From assembly GCA_039566865.1 (NCBI GenBank), contig CM076947.1:5587501-5651500 (forward strand): a stretch of DNA of 64,000 nucleotides, written 5' to 3'. Origin of the DNA: Aurelia coerulea (lineage: Eukaryota; Cnidaria; Scyphozoa; Semaeostomeae; Ulmaridae). Positions 1 to 10,300 of this stretch are shown here, piece after piece. The notes under the pieces are model-generated. The model saw only the letters and a program-made list of their open reading frames with translations. It made no database searches and was not told where the DNA came from. Made by a program: the position numbers and the translations under genes. Every line of letters begins with the position of its first letter. Position 1 is the stretch's first letter.

Positions 1-592
1 GGACTTGCATAAACTGCCCTGGGACCATGCCCTTGCGTGATATGCTTGAGAAAAGCTATGAAGCTATGGAAGTAGAACATAGGAATCATTCGTTGTACAT
101 AGCCGCATGCTCGTGGCCCATGGACGAGACCCCAAAATCTCGTTTTCACGGACCAATCACACGACAAATAAGCGAAGAATTCAAAGGAAACCTGTGAAAA
201 TTTTCTAAATTATACCTACCTTCATAAAACGCAACCAGGACAAAAAAATGCTGAAAATTTCCCGAATTTCTTTTAAGAAATCTATTCTCCATATGTTAGC
301 GCACAATCCGATTACGCACAATGCCTATGCACTATGGTCAAGTTATAACACATTGAAAGTCACTTTATTAATAAACTGCTGAGTATATAATCAATGTTAG
401 TAAATTTTATTCTGAAGAAGAGGAGAGATGTTATGGACTCCCTATGGACACTATTATTCTAGGATTCTTATGTAATCCGTGCCATGAGGCAGTTGATAGT
501 TATGCATGTTCTGTTCGGTTGAACCTGCCTTATCTCTGATGTTTACACATACTTACTCTACGGATATGTACAAGATATAATACCCCCTTCGG
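1..592. other. Intergenic, nothing recognised
   Basis: AT-rich sequence with short ORFs only. I see no conserved protein, RNA gene or clear repeat end here. Confidence 0.5.
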
Positions 593-944
593 TAATCTGA
601 GGACTGCTTGCATTGTTTCAACTGGATACATACCAGTACTACCTGTAGTAAGTCCTAATGAATAGCCATATAAACAGCAATGTTGAATTTTTAACAAATT
701 TTTATCATTAAGATGAATACCTTCTTTTGCACCCAATTAGACTTGTATGCGCCCAAATAGAAATATCCATGCGGTTGGATAGAAGTTTGGTTAATCTGAG
801 GACTGCTCGCATTGTTTTTAGTTGGGATACATAACAGTAACACATGTAGAAAGTCCTAATAAATAGCTGTATAAACAGTAATGTTGATTTTTTATCAATT
901 TTTATCATTAAAACAAATACCTTCTTTTGCGCCCAAATAGACTT
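593..944. repeat. Two-unit tandem repeat, period about 199 bp
   Basis: The phrase TAATCTGAGGACTGCT starts at 593 and again at 792. The following ~150 bases of each unit align with scattered substitutions: the same AGTCCTAAT, ATAAACAG and ACCTTCTTTTGC blocks appear in order. The divergence indicates an old duplication. No coding function is seen. Confidence 0.8.
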
Positions 945-1021
945 CTTTGCGTCCTCACACTCAAATTCGCTTGCTCACACGCTCACACGAATAGGACGTC
1001 AATTGTAACAGCTGCGATAAA

Positions 1022-1843
1022 ATGTCAAAACCAACTGAGAACTGTATAAGAGAAGCAATTAAAAACATAAAAGAGAAGAAGAGAAAGAAATGCAACCTGG
1101 CTGCACTAAAGAAATACCTCGAAGATGAGAGTTCTTTACCAATTGACTTGGAGCTGCAGTTGAACGAGATGGTCAGGCGTGGCCTAATCAACAAAGAGGA
1201 AACGTATTCCTTGGGCTCAGCATGCAAGGGTGCAACTGCAGCTCCAATGTTGGAATATAATGACGAAAACGTAATGGGTGAGTGCAATGTAAAGCATAAT
1301 ATTCCTGAAATAGCAACTCTCAGCCAAAGGATACAAATTTTGGAATCGAAACTTGATGGCACGACCCAACTCCACTGCAGTTTACAAACATCATCCCACC
1401 CTATCGACCCAGTGATAACACGCTTGGAAAAGGAAGTTGAATTTTTGAAACAAGAAATATTAGTTAAAAACAAACAGATTTCTTCACTTATAGACTCCTC
1501 AAAATGCAAAAAAATTCATGGAGATTCTAGTAATGGATACAGTTTAATCGATGCGGACAAGGAAGGCCGTAACGTCTCCCACAGCGACCAGAGCCAAGCT
1601 GAAAAAGCAACTCCTTTGGGAAGGAGACTAGCCCTCGATAACTTCACTGTAACTACAAGGAGACGGATGCCTCAAATTCCAGACATGGGAAACAAATATT
1701 TACAAGAGTGGCAAAGAAACATCGTCCCCGGGGAATTGACATATGCAGAATCAACAAAGGGAAAGCATGCCATTTCTGATGGAACAAAGAAGGTTGATGA
1801 CACTCCTGTCTTGCTTGGCATGAAGGAATACCCTGCACTTTAG
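1022..1843 (+). CDS. Winged-helix (SAMD1-like) coiled-coil protein, 3' cut by transposon
   Basis: Open for 273 residues. Residues 8-66 fit the SAMD1-like winged-helix pattern: IREAIKNI..., a central helix, LQLNEMVRRGLI and a short beta wing ending ETYSLGS. That family binds DNA or chromatin. Residues 97-155 are a likely coiled coil (SQRIQILESKL, EKEVEFLKQEI). The C-terminal part is basic and not recognised. The stop TAG at 1841-1843 is not native: its T is the last base of a TTT target-site duplication and AG are the first bases of the Harbinger terminal repeat. The same frame reopens after the element at 6483. The protein could be a host gene or the first ORF of another element. The winged-helix call is by pattern only. 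Confidence 0.55.
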   Translation: MSKPTENCIREAIKNIKEKKRKKCNLAALKKYLEDESSLPIDLELQLNEMVRRGLINKEETYSLGSACKGATAAPMLEYNDENVMGECNVKHNIPEIATLSQRIQILESKLDGTTQLHCSLQTSSHPIDPVITRLEKEVEFLKQEILVKNKQISSLIDSSKCKKIHGDSSNGYSLIDADKEGRNVSHSDQSQAEKATPLGRRLALDNFTVTTRRRMPQIPDMGNKYLQEWQRNIVPGELTYAESTKGKHAISDGTKKVDDTPVLLGMKEYPAL

Positions 1844-1877
1844 CCTGGTTTCCATATAACCGTAAGGTGCCGTAAGG
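1842..1877 (+). repeat. Left terminal inverted repeat of Harbinger
   Basis: It begins AGCCTGGTTTCCATAT and pairs with 6444-6479, differing at one base (AACC against AGCC). Confidence 0.9.
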
Positions 1878-2125
1878 TTGCCGGCGGCAGTCTTCTGCCA
1901 TCTGCCATGCCCCCGGTACCGCAGCCAAACGATTTAATGGAAACGTCTGAATCTAGTGCCGCAACCATCGTGCCTGGAGTACCGTAAGATACCGGTAACT
2001 ATGCCGGTAACTAGGAGCTCGAATGGCGCGCTTTTTAAATTGGCGCCAACTTTTTCTGCAAAATTGCTGCCGTTGTAGATTGACGTTTCTTGTTAAAAGG
2101 CCTTCTTTTTCTTGCTCTTAGCTAC

Positions 2126-2268
2126 ATGCGATTGAGGCGTTCTAAGCAAAGGAGAAAAAGGAAGCACAAATGCTGGGTGAGAAGAATTTTCAAGCAACGG
2201 AATGATCATGGCCAATTTCACATGCTGTTTCTTGAACTGAAACTTCACGACCGTGAGTTTTTTTACAG
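2126..2268 (+). CDS. HARBI1-like: Harbinger transposase, exon 1
   Basis: The ATG at 2126 opens a basic stretch (RRSKQRRKRKHKCWVRRIF) followed by HMLFLELKLHDREFFYR, the N-terminal region that precedes the nuclease domain in HARBI1-like proteins. The exon ends in TTTTACAG followed by the donor GTAGGT at 2269. The split codon AG+A joins to exon 2 at 3135, giving R-Y-L-K-M-S-P-E-R, exactly the family order. The joined coding length is 412 codons including the stop. Confidence 0.75.
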
Positions 2269-2713
2269 GTAGGTTGCAGTTTTTTGGCCTAGTCAAGACA
2301 GAAATAAATTTTGACGGTATTTTGGTTGGTCTCTTTCCTTCTTTTAATCAAAGGCCTCTAAATTTGCAGTCAAATCACATTATTTTTTCTCATACTCCCA
2401 CGATATGAAACGTGAAATGAAAGTACGAACAGTAACGTTTCAACTTCTTCATGAAAACATAGTCACTTAGAATATTCTAGCTAGTGACTATGATGAAAAA
2501 TATGACATATTTGAGGGTGATATTTCTTTAATTCATGTTTTACATGAAGAGGGTGAAAAATTACATTGAAGACAAGGCTATGTATGTCAACTATTGGACA
2601 AAATTGGAACCAAAAGTTCAACGAATTCTCCTTTATTTGTGTTAATAGGAAATATCTTCATCCTCAAGCTTGTCTGTGTATTCTCCATTGAAGTACACAC
2701 ACATATTTTTATG

Positions 2714-3070
2714 TAAGAAACTGCCCATAAGAAACTTAACTCTCAGATCGCCAAAAAATCAAGGAACTCCAGTACTGGGAAAATATAACTTAAGGAACTA
2801 TTTACTGTGAAAGAAAATCCTTGACATATTTTTTCTTTACTTTCACTTGTTTCTTGTATCATATTACTCGTTACAAGGTACTTGGGTAATGTATAAATAT
2901 TGGAAAACCTTGTTTTGAAATGTCCAAGAGGGCAAGCAAGGGCACAGATAGTGAACAAGAAGATTGGTATGGAACCTCTAAGAAACTCGTAAGAAACTCT
3001 GAGTACTCAAAATATGATAATTTTAAGAGATTTTCAGCACTGGCCCAAATTCTTAGTTTCTTATAAAAAA
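2714..3070 (+). repeat. Interspersed repeat copy inside the transposase intron
   Basis: This stretch of the intron (2269-3134) aligns to 23461-23715 (GTAAGAAACT.CCCATAA, AAATGT, ACACGAAGATT blocks) and its last part to 22906-22970 (AAAATATGATAATTTTAAG, CTGGCCCAAATTCTTAGTTTC). A partial inverted copy is at 6617-6760. No coding content is recognised. Confidence 0.65.
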
Positions 3071-3134
3071 TACGTCGACAAAAATTACCAGTGTTCGTCA
3101 TTTTGTATCACATTTACCATTCTGCATATTCTAG

Positions 3135-4227
3135 ATACTTGAAGATGTCACCTGAACGACTGGAACATCTACTGACACTTGTTGGACCTCTCTTGGCCAA
3201 AAAAAGGTGCAGAAGTCGTGAAACCACTTCCCCAGCAGAACGACTTGTAATCACACTCAGATACTTAGCCACTGGAGATTCACAGCAATCTGATGCATTT
3301 AATTTTCGTGTTGGCAAGGCTACAGTGTGTCATATAATTCGTGATACTTGTAAAGCACTTTGGATTGCATTAAATAACAGGTATCTTAATGCACCAGAAA
3401 CAAAGGAAGACTGGAAGGAAGTGGCTAGAGGCTTTGAGAAAGAATGGAACTATTCAAATTGTATCGGTGCTCTAGATGGGAAGCATGTAGCCATGGAGTG
3501 TCCAAAAAATCAAGGATCAAGTTTTTATAATTACAAAGGATTCCATAGCATCGTGTTAATGGCTGTTTGTGATGCTAATTATTGCTTTTCTCTTGTGGAC
3601 ATTGGAGGATATGGGGGAGATAATGATGCCTCTATTTTTGGGGGGTCAGAAATGGGCATTTCCTTTAGAGAGGGGGAAATGGATATCCCTGAACCAGAAA
3701 TCATAGATAAGTTTTCATTACCTTACGTCCTTGTTTCTGATGAAATATTCAAGTTAGAGCCCTGGTTAATGAAACCATCTCCTGGAAATAACCTTGACCA
3801 GGAGAAGATGATCTTCAATTACAGATTATCAAGGTGCAGAAGAACTATTGAAAATGCATTTGGTATCCTAGCAGCAAGATGGCGCATTCTTAGAAGGCCT
3901 ATCCGAGCAAATGTTTCCACTGTTGAGAATATCACAAAGGCTTGTGTTTGCTTACACAACTATCTAAAGCAAACTGATAATGCATGTTATGTGCCGCATG
4001 GTTTCATAGATGCTGAGGATAACAGTGGCAACGTAATACCTGGCAACTGGAGATCACTTGTAGATAAAGATCAATCAGCACTTAAACCTATTCCTAGAAC
4101 TGGCAGTAATAACTACAAAAACAATGCTAAATTGGTCAGAGAGACTTTTAAAGATTATTTTAACATCAAATCTGGCTCAGTGCCACGGCAGCTTAGACAT
4201 GTAACGAGTTGTGGCAAAAAGTTATAA
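3135..4227 (+). CDS. HARBI1-like: Harbinger transposase, exon 2 (DDE nuclease)
   Basis: This is a DDE_Tnp_4 / HARBI1-like nuclease. It excises and reinserts the element in the nucleus by a DDE mechanism. Visible landmarks in order are YLKMSPERLEHLLTLVGPLL, SPAERLVITLRYLATGDS, the first Asp in CIGALDGKHV, the second Asp in DIGGYGGDNDASIF, VSDEIFKLEPWLMKP, then FNYRLSRCRRTIENAFGIL with the catalytic Glu, and a late LHNYL. The acceptor CATATTCTAG at 3134 sits 10 bases before the family's conserved RYLKMSPE, so the upstream ATG at 3091 is probably intronic. No internal stop is present. About 411 residues with exon 1 is normal for the family. The gene faces the MADF-BESS gene tail-to-tail. Confidence 0.9.
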
Positions 4228-4960
4228 CTGAACATAGCATACAAGAACATGCATTTAAAATAATTATGTTTTCCCGTAGTCAGGTCACTCAGGTATATCC
4301 AAACTCCTGGATAACATTGGGATGTACTTTACTGCTGCCTATATCTTTTGACATGTGATAATTTTCTGTCAGATATGCTAGAATTGGAAACCCTTGAGGC
4401 CAAAATTAGATTCCTGACAGCAGAAAGATCCTGGCATGCACACTCAATCTCAATAACATTGCAAAGGTTTGAACAAATGAAAAAGATTGCTTTGAAAACA
4501 GCAGATACTGAAATTCATTACAGTTTTGCTTTTCAAAGCAAATATCAAATTTTGGTTTGTTTTGACCAATTCAATTGATACACAAAGCACACATTTTCAG
4601 TTATTGTGTGTGCAAACAAGTGAGAGAGAGAACTGAACATTTTAAGCAGCCTATACACAAACTTGACTCTGTGTCCAACAATCAAAATAGTGTGGTGCAG
4701 CCTTATTTGCATTTTACATTTGCAAATTTAAAGTTCATCTAATTTTGCCTCTAAGTGACCTAACTATTGAGGTAAAAGGTATTAAATCAGAAAAATGTTG
4801 CTGTTTTCAAAGTTGGTTAAACTGACATTTGCTTTTCGGCTCACAAAGATGTTAAATCAGTTTGATGCATTTCTGCTTGATATCCAGGTTGTTGCTCAAT
4901 GAGTACACTCCTCCCAGTTGACTGTTGCATTGGTTGACTTTGAAAATTCATGTATGGGTT
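4228..4960. other. Convergent 3' region between the two Harbinger genes
   Basis: AT-rich sequence between the stop codons of the two convergent genes. It holds a short plus ORF (4348-4578) that I do not recognise. I call no gene in it. Confidence 0.5.
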
Positions 4961-6106
4961 TTAAGCATGCTGCCGGTAGGGATTCATATTTGCATCACTA
5001 TAAGATTGCGCTGGATAACCAAACTGTTGTTGAGTCTCTTGGCATTTCTCCCGGATTTTGGCAGATTCTATGTCATTGAAGATCTTCTTAATCTGGAACT
5101 TAGCCATGACCTTATGGTGTGGTTCCAGATGCTTCAATAACCCCACAAGACTCAAACAGAAATGGTAGTCATCATCAGACCCATCATTATTCGCCACAGG
5201 ATTAGATTGCCTTGTTGGCTCGTAATCTATTGCTTTCTTTAAGCTGCTCATCGTTTTTACGAGCTCACGGTCTATTTCTATAGCAGAGACTGGCTTGGCA
5301 TCTTTTGACCAAGCTCCTTTTCTCGTCTTCTTTTTTCTTTCCTCTTTAACAGATTGACCCTCGTTGCTATGATTGGGATCCAGGCTCCTCTTTGCTGGGA
5401 TGGGAATAGCTCGCTTTTTGGTGGCAGTCGCAGAGGTAGTAGAAATATCAGGTCCCTCATCAAGACTCGCATGCAAGGATCAGCTGCCTCTTTCATCCTC
5501 AGCACTAGTTTCATGAGAAACAGTTGGTTGCAATTCCCATACTTTCTCTGCACTTGATACTTTGCAATCTTGCTCTGGGCTGCTGGCATCTAAGTTTTCA
5601 GTCTGATAAATGTCCTCACCAATCTGCATATCTATGTCATCTTGTACTTCAACTTCATCATAGACTTGAACTGTTTCTCTCTCCACATCACCATCATTTC
5701 CTGACTCTTCTCCTGACGAAAGCATTTCCGTTGTCGGTTTCCTCTTGAAATTGGTTGTACTTCTTCTGTGCTGTATGTGTGTTAGCAGCCATCGCAGATG
5801 CTCATATTCTGGTTTTATTTCTGGAACATCACCAATTCCTGACCCTGACCTGATCGATCTTTGTCGCTTGATGTACTTCGAAAAATTTGTTCTGATACTG
5901 TTGTAACGGGTTTGGGCCTCTGCCCAGTCTATACTTAGTTCTAAGCCTATCGCCTTCCAGGCATTCTTCTTCTTCAGTGGAATTTTGTAGTCCCTACAAC
6001 TTTTATCGTACACGGCTGGATACTTACGTACGCAGCTCATCAGAATTTCGTTGTCAACATATTTTCTTTCGAGATTTGCAGCATCGTCTTGGTTTGCCGT
6101 CGCCAT
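4961..6106 (-). CDS. Harbinger MADF-BESS DNA-binding partner, one in-frame stop
   Basis: It starts at 6106 (MATANQDDAANL). Residues ~14-110 form a MADF/Adf-1-like Myb-SANT domain: LMSCVRKYPAVYDKS, a DYKIPLKKKNAWKAIG block, and RYNSIRTNFSKYIKRQ. An acidic linker follows, then a C-terminal BESS-like motif (DDDYHFCLSLVGLLKHLEPH, then MAKFQIKKIF) around 4991-5160. MADF proteins of this type bind the element ends and help bring the transposase into the nucleus. A single TGA at 5480-5482 interrupts one continuous reading frame; the next in-frame ATG is four bases below it (5474-5476). Without that stop the frame runs 381 residues. Whether the two halves can work separately is unknown. Confidence 0.8.
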
Positions 6107-6443
6107 TTTACTTTGCCTCTTTGCCCAAATTCAGCGTTCAGAATGAGGCTGAGATGAAATGTTTTCTGATTGGTCTAAGTTAACAAAGGAAGACAATGGC
6201 TTGCCGGCGGCTGCCGCAGGCAACCCGTTTCCATATAAAATTTCATGGCTGCGGTACCGGAACGATGCCGTAAGGATCGAGAAAAGTTGAAATGATTCAA
6301 CTTTTTCCAAGTCGTTACGGTACCGCAACCATCATGGTTGCGGCTGCCGGCGGTACCGGGAGAAGTGGTTTCCATTTAAATTGAAATGGCTGCGGCATGC
6401 CGGCGGCAATGGTTCAGGCAATGGCTGCGGCAACCTTACGGCA

Positions 6444-6479
6444 TCTTACGGCACCTTACGGCTATATGGAAACCAGGCT
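6444..6479 (-). repeat. Right terminal inverted repeat of Harbinger
   Basis: It ends ATATGGAAACCAGGCT and is the inverted partner of 1842-1877. Secondary copies of the subterminal motif lie at 6205-6240 and 6340-6420. Confidence 0.9.
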
Positions 6480-6482
6480 TTT

Positions 6483-6616
6483 ATAACAGGTACAGTCCAC
6501 TTTCAACTGGCGAGAACTCAAGTACACACAATGCTGAAGGAGTGGAAAAGGAAGATATCGATGATCGAGAATCTGGCCTAAGCAAACAGCATTACACGCA
6601 TTACATTGGCATAAGG
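6483..6616 (+). pseudogene. Continuation of the interrupted winged-helix ORF
   Basis: Right of the Harbinger end and its TTT duplication, the reading frame of the 1022-1841 ORF resumes without a stop: YNRYSPLSTGENSSTHNAEG and an acidic, Ser-rich tail. The frame stays open to 6739, but from about 6617 the DNA is an inverted copy of the 2714-3070 repeat. True coding therefore probably ends or splices before that. No family is recognised for this tail. Confidence 0.55.
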
Positions 6617-6760
6617 ATTCCTTTTGTCAAAATAAATAGTTACCTAGGATATATTTTCCCAGTATTAGAGTTTACTTTACTTTACATTACTTTTCCGACA
6701 CTGACTGGTTTTTTTATGCGAAACTGCATATTTTGTTAAGATTACTTTGAACATCTGACA
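6617..6760 (-). repeat. Inverted partial copy of the 2714-3070 repeat
   Basis: AGGATT.CTTT..C, AATAGTTAC and ATATTTTCCCAGTA.T blocks match the reverse complement of about 2660-2820 with many substitutions. Confidence 0.55.
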
Positions 6761-6774
6761 TGAAACTAACAAAC

Positions 6775-6905
6775 GGGACATTCCATGTGATAATACTGTA
6801 GTGTCATCTGCAAACATAGCAACTTCAGCAGGGAAGTTGGGAGGCAAATCATTTACATTCCAAGAATCCCATTACAGTCCAAGAATCGATCTTTGGGAAC
6901 ACCAA
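6775..6905 (-). pseudogene. Reverse transcriptase scrap
   Basis: On the minus strand a degraded GVP.....LG-like motif is followed, after a frameshift and stop, by VNDLPPNFPAEVAMFADDTT. These are the B-C (GVPQGS) and FADD motifs of a non-LTR retrotransposon RT. Only about 130 bases are recognisable. The clade cannot be told. Confidence 0.6.
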
Positions 6906-7230
6906 TAGATATAGATTTAGTAGAATTTATAGTCTTGTAACTCCCAGTCTAGTTCATGCAAACTTCAAACAAAAAACATCCCATTTGCAATAAACTCTTT
7001 ATCAATAAGTACTGCACCCTTCCAGTCCATTTATTGTTCATAAACTCTCCAGTCTAAAGTTGTCACCAAGGGAGGCCTATAACAAGAAAAAGACTTAATT
7101 CAACAAAATCAGTTAATTTCATAATTATACCTTCACTTTTTTCGAAGCAGTTGGCTTCTCCTTTGCTCTCTTATCCTTCTTTCCTCGTTCGCTGCATAAC
7201 CCCTTCCTGCATAACTTCATGATCCCTTGG
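6906..7230. other. Spacer between LINE scrap and hAT relic
   Basis: AT-rich sequence without a recognised gene. The minus strand from about 7230 down to 7140 may be the decayed end of the hAT gene (Lys-rich). The left hAT terminal repeat was not found here. Confidence 0.35.
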
Positions 7231-7289
7231 AACTGCTTCGCCATCTCCGACCTACCAGGCATTTAGGAGTGCATGCATATTGTGATATT

Positions 7290-9616
7290 ATTTTACCACT
7301 ATTTCATTTGACCCAAGGTCCTTCTCATAGAATTCCCAAAGAACATTCAGCTGAGCTAGACTTGCCTTGGATGGAACACTCCCTTTGGTATCAATCAAAG
7401 CGACTGGAGATAGACAACTGAGGGCATTTATCACACCAACTGTCGTGTCGTTAAATCTGGTCTTGATATCATTAATGATGATGTCTAAAACTGCATAGTA
7501 GACATCAACCTTAAACCTTTGTTTTGGATCAATAATTGGATCATCTTGTGCCGCTTCATCATGAAATGCTCTTCTCCTTGATATTCTTCTTGGTGTAAAA
7601 TTGCTGCAATACCAAGTGATTTACATCGCTCTCTTGCTTTGGCAAGGATTGTTTCAAAATACTCATCATCACGACGCATAATTGAAAACTGGTCAACACA
7701 TGCTTGAATCAGATGACAAGAAACACCGATATTCTAAAAGGGGCCTTGAACCTTGTCAGTCGCAGCTTTCGTGATGACCAATACATCAAACCAAAATAAG
7801 AGCATAAAGAAAAACTCAAACTTTGTGAGGTTATCCAAAAGACCTTGTGCATCGGAGAGGCCACTCGCGGCAAGCTGATTCTGCTCAATAAGCTCCTCAA
7901 GTGCTTCTGCGTAGCATTCAAAATTATCTCTTGCATGCTGGACTGCACTGGTGCGAGCTGCCCAGCACGTTTCAGAAAGGGCTTTAGGGGTTTCGTGATT
8001 TATGCCAGCATTATCATGTGCCTTGTGCAACTGAGTTATTCGTCTTGGACTTGCAACGAAAAAGCCATATAAAGCTTCCAGAACTCCAAAGAAAGATTTA
8101 ACGGGCACGCTGTTTGTTGCTGCCTTTACAAGGACAAGGTTCAATTGATGCGCCATACAATGGACATACAATGCAGATGGGCTTATTTCTTTGAGCAAAG
8201 CCTGCAAACCACCACGAATACTAGACATTGTAGAACACCCATCCAGTGCTTGTCCTCTTATGAAATCTGGGTTTAGATTGTATTCCTGGAGCAGATGTAT
8301 TAATTCATCTCGAAAATCTACTGCCTTAGAGCCTTCCATTTCTTCAAAACAAAGGAAAAATTCCAGTGGCTTTCCATCTCTGACGTATCTGATAGAAAAA
8401 AGCAAGTTGATCTTTGTGAGAAATATCTGGGGTTGTTTCAAGAATAATACAATAAAACTTCGCATTCTGAATTTCTGCTATGATTTGATTACGTATGACT
8501 GTGGCTATTGAGTTAATCATCTCATTCTGGATTTGTGGAGAAGTGTATTTACCCCTCGATTTCTTACTTGAAAGGCGAGCAGCCAAAACTGGATCATATT
8601 TGGCTAGAAGCTGGAGCAATTCTAAATAGTTTCCACTGTTTTCTGTGGAGGACATTTCTTCTTGGCTTTCGAAGCGATGACTTCTGAAAGAAATCCCTTG
8701 CAGAGCCAGGAACAGAGTTGTCGAAAAGAGTCAATCAAGGATAAGCAGTGTCTTTTCTTGATCATCTGCTATTTGCCTCTGAAATTCTGCATCAAGTGTT
8801 AGTCCACGGATAAGTCGATACTGGAATGATTTCCATTGTGCCAGACTGATACAGTGAAGTCTTGAATGTTCATGTCCTCTAATCTTTTTGATGCCCTTTT
8901 TGAAGTTGTCAACTCCTATTTCACTCCAATTACTCTCAAAGTCTTTGTCGATTCTGCATGGAAAGCCAGCAGCAAAAGCAATACATCTTTTCATCTTTTA
9001 GAGAATACACCAGCCACTCACGCTTGCTCTCATTTCTTTTGTACCATGACGGTTGAAAACATCTACCTTCAGAGTTTTTTGTAAATTTGATACCCTCCGG
9101 CTGGCATGGTCCATGTCGCACAATTTATGCGCGTTGTTCCGCTGTTACCTTAGTTCCTTTAAAGTTAGCTGGATCTGTTGGGTATTGGGCAAAGGTATCT
9201 AGCCATACAGTCGCTTGAACCCTGGAACTTGACGCTGCCGGCTGGTCTTCCATTGGTATATCAGTATCCTTCTCACTTTCAATGACTGGTGTACTGATAG
9301 AAACGCTGGTCTCGTCAGTTGGTTCAACTGAAAATTGTCCCTCAGTCGTATCTTCTTTGGGTTTTCTCGATGGTGCTGTTGATGTTGACTGAACATTTTC
9401 TTCAGACGTTTTCTCTGGGATACTTTCTTCTCGTTTTCGAGCAAAAGTGAATGGACTTTCAGGAGAACCAACTATTTTAAACGGTATACATTGATGGGCG
9501 GCTTTCATCTCACCATGATACTTTTCATTATGCTTCTTTCTATAATCTCTATCAAAAGACATGTTACACACCGAGCATTTGACTTTCTGTCGTTTCATTT
9601 TACTTTGACCAACCAT
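7290..9616 (-). pseudogene. ZMYM1-like: hAT transposase relic (C2H2, TTF finger, DUF4371)
   Basis: The frame starts at 9616 with a C2H2-like finger (KCSVCNMSFDRDYRKKHNEKYH). A Ser/Glu-rich linker follows, then a TTF-type finger region (GPCQPE, GRCFQPSWYKRN, REWLVYS, YCFCC). Next come DUF4371 signatures (LLAKYDPVLAARLS, IIAEIQNAKFY), the RNase-H core piece RGQALDGCSTMSS followed by VHCMAHQLNLV, and TCWAARTSAV. The hAT C-terminal block is at about 7490-7680, with SPVALIDTKGSVPSKASLAQ near 7330-7400. Lesions: in-frame TAA 9125-9127, TGA 8731-8733 and TAG 7734-7736, plus frameshifts near 8950 and 8400. The gene is dead as it stands. Confidence 0.85.
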
Positions 9617-9768
9617 CTTTCAATTTCATGAAATGAGCTGAGAAACTTGCGATTCAAAAATCAAATGTATGCCAATTGCCAAACACTCGTACCAAAAGGA
9701 AATTTATTTGATTTCGTGACTTGCCATTCTTACGTCACAAAGCTATATTTCCCATTTAGGCTACAACT

Positions 9769-9899
9769 TCATGCCGGTGTAGTATGCTAAAATGCCCCCT
9801 ATACGGAAGTGTACCCACTTGAAACGCAATGCGTTTCGTGACTCTGTTTTGTGTGACCTCATTGGTATACGTTACATCACTGTAAAGACACCGGCATGA
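9769..9899. repeat. 131-bp segment with 12-bp perfect inverted ends
   Basis: TCATGCCGGTGT (9769-9780) and ACACCGGCATGA (9888-9899) are perfect inverted copies within the hAT 5' region. It could be a small MITE or a subterminal binding-site pair of the hAT element. No target duplication is evident. Confidence 0.5.
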
Positions 9900-10300
9900 T
9901 TTCAATCCTCGTCATCAAAACTAGCTTGAATGAATGTCTCAACAGCTTTGTACAACTAACAATAGAGAGGCAATCGCAAACTATTACGATAACATCTACG
10001 CACACGATTACAAAACAGTTTCTTTGAAATAGCTGAAATCATAATGCTCAAATCATAATGCTTTATATATTTTCAACAGACTCCAATTTCAATGAAATTT
10101 TTATTAAAAATCTTCTGATAGTTTTCCGACAATGACTTCCAAGCAATAAAATTTCCGACAAAATTTCTGACAAACGTCTTTTGAGTCGCTGTGGGGGGGG
10201 CCGCCGCCCCCCTTGCCCCCCTCTATATCCGCTACTGCCTGCATCGTAGGCAACTTCTACCTACTACGCTCACTGTAAATGATGCTGCTAATGCACTATC

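Larger units (their letters stand above)
1842..6479. mobile_element. Harbinger (PIF) DNA transposon, nearly intact
   Basis: The ends are inverted copies. AGCCTGGTTTCCATAT at 1842 and ATATGGAAACCAGGCT at 6464-6479 continue inward as CCGTAAGGTGCCGTAAGG with one mismatch. Both ends are rich in GCCGGCGG and GGTACCG subterminal repeats. The element is flanked by TTT (1839-1841 and 6480-6482), a 3-bp duplication as expected in length for Harbinger, although TWA is more usual. It carries a plus-strand transposase in two exons and a convergent minus-strand MADF-BESS gene, the standard two-gene Harbinger plan of nuclease plus Myb/MADF DNA-binding partner. The transposase frame is open. Only the partner gene has a nonsense codon. 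Confidence 0.9.
7230..10236 (-). mobile_element. Decayed hAT transposon (ZMYM1/DUF4371 type), left end missing
   Basis: The right end, read on the minus strand, is CAGTAGCGGATATAGAGG followed by G- and C-runs (10203-10236). This is a typical hAT terminus starting CAGnGGCGG-like. The coding relic below it belongs to the same family. I could not find the matching left terminal repeat or an 8-bp duplication of CCTGCATC (10237-10244), so the left side is probably deleted. Confidence 0.7.

Noticed and set aside
961..1509. A 182-residue minus-strand ORF
   Set aside because: It is antisense to the winged-helix/coiled-coil frame and has no recognisable domain.
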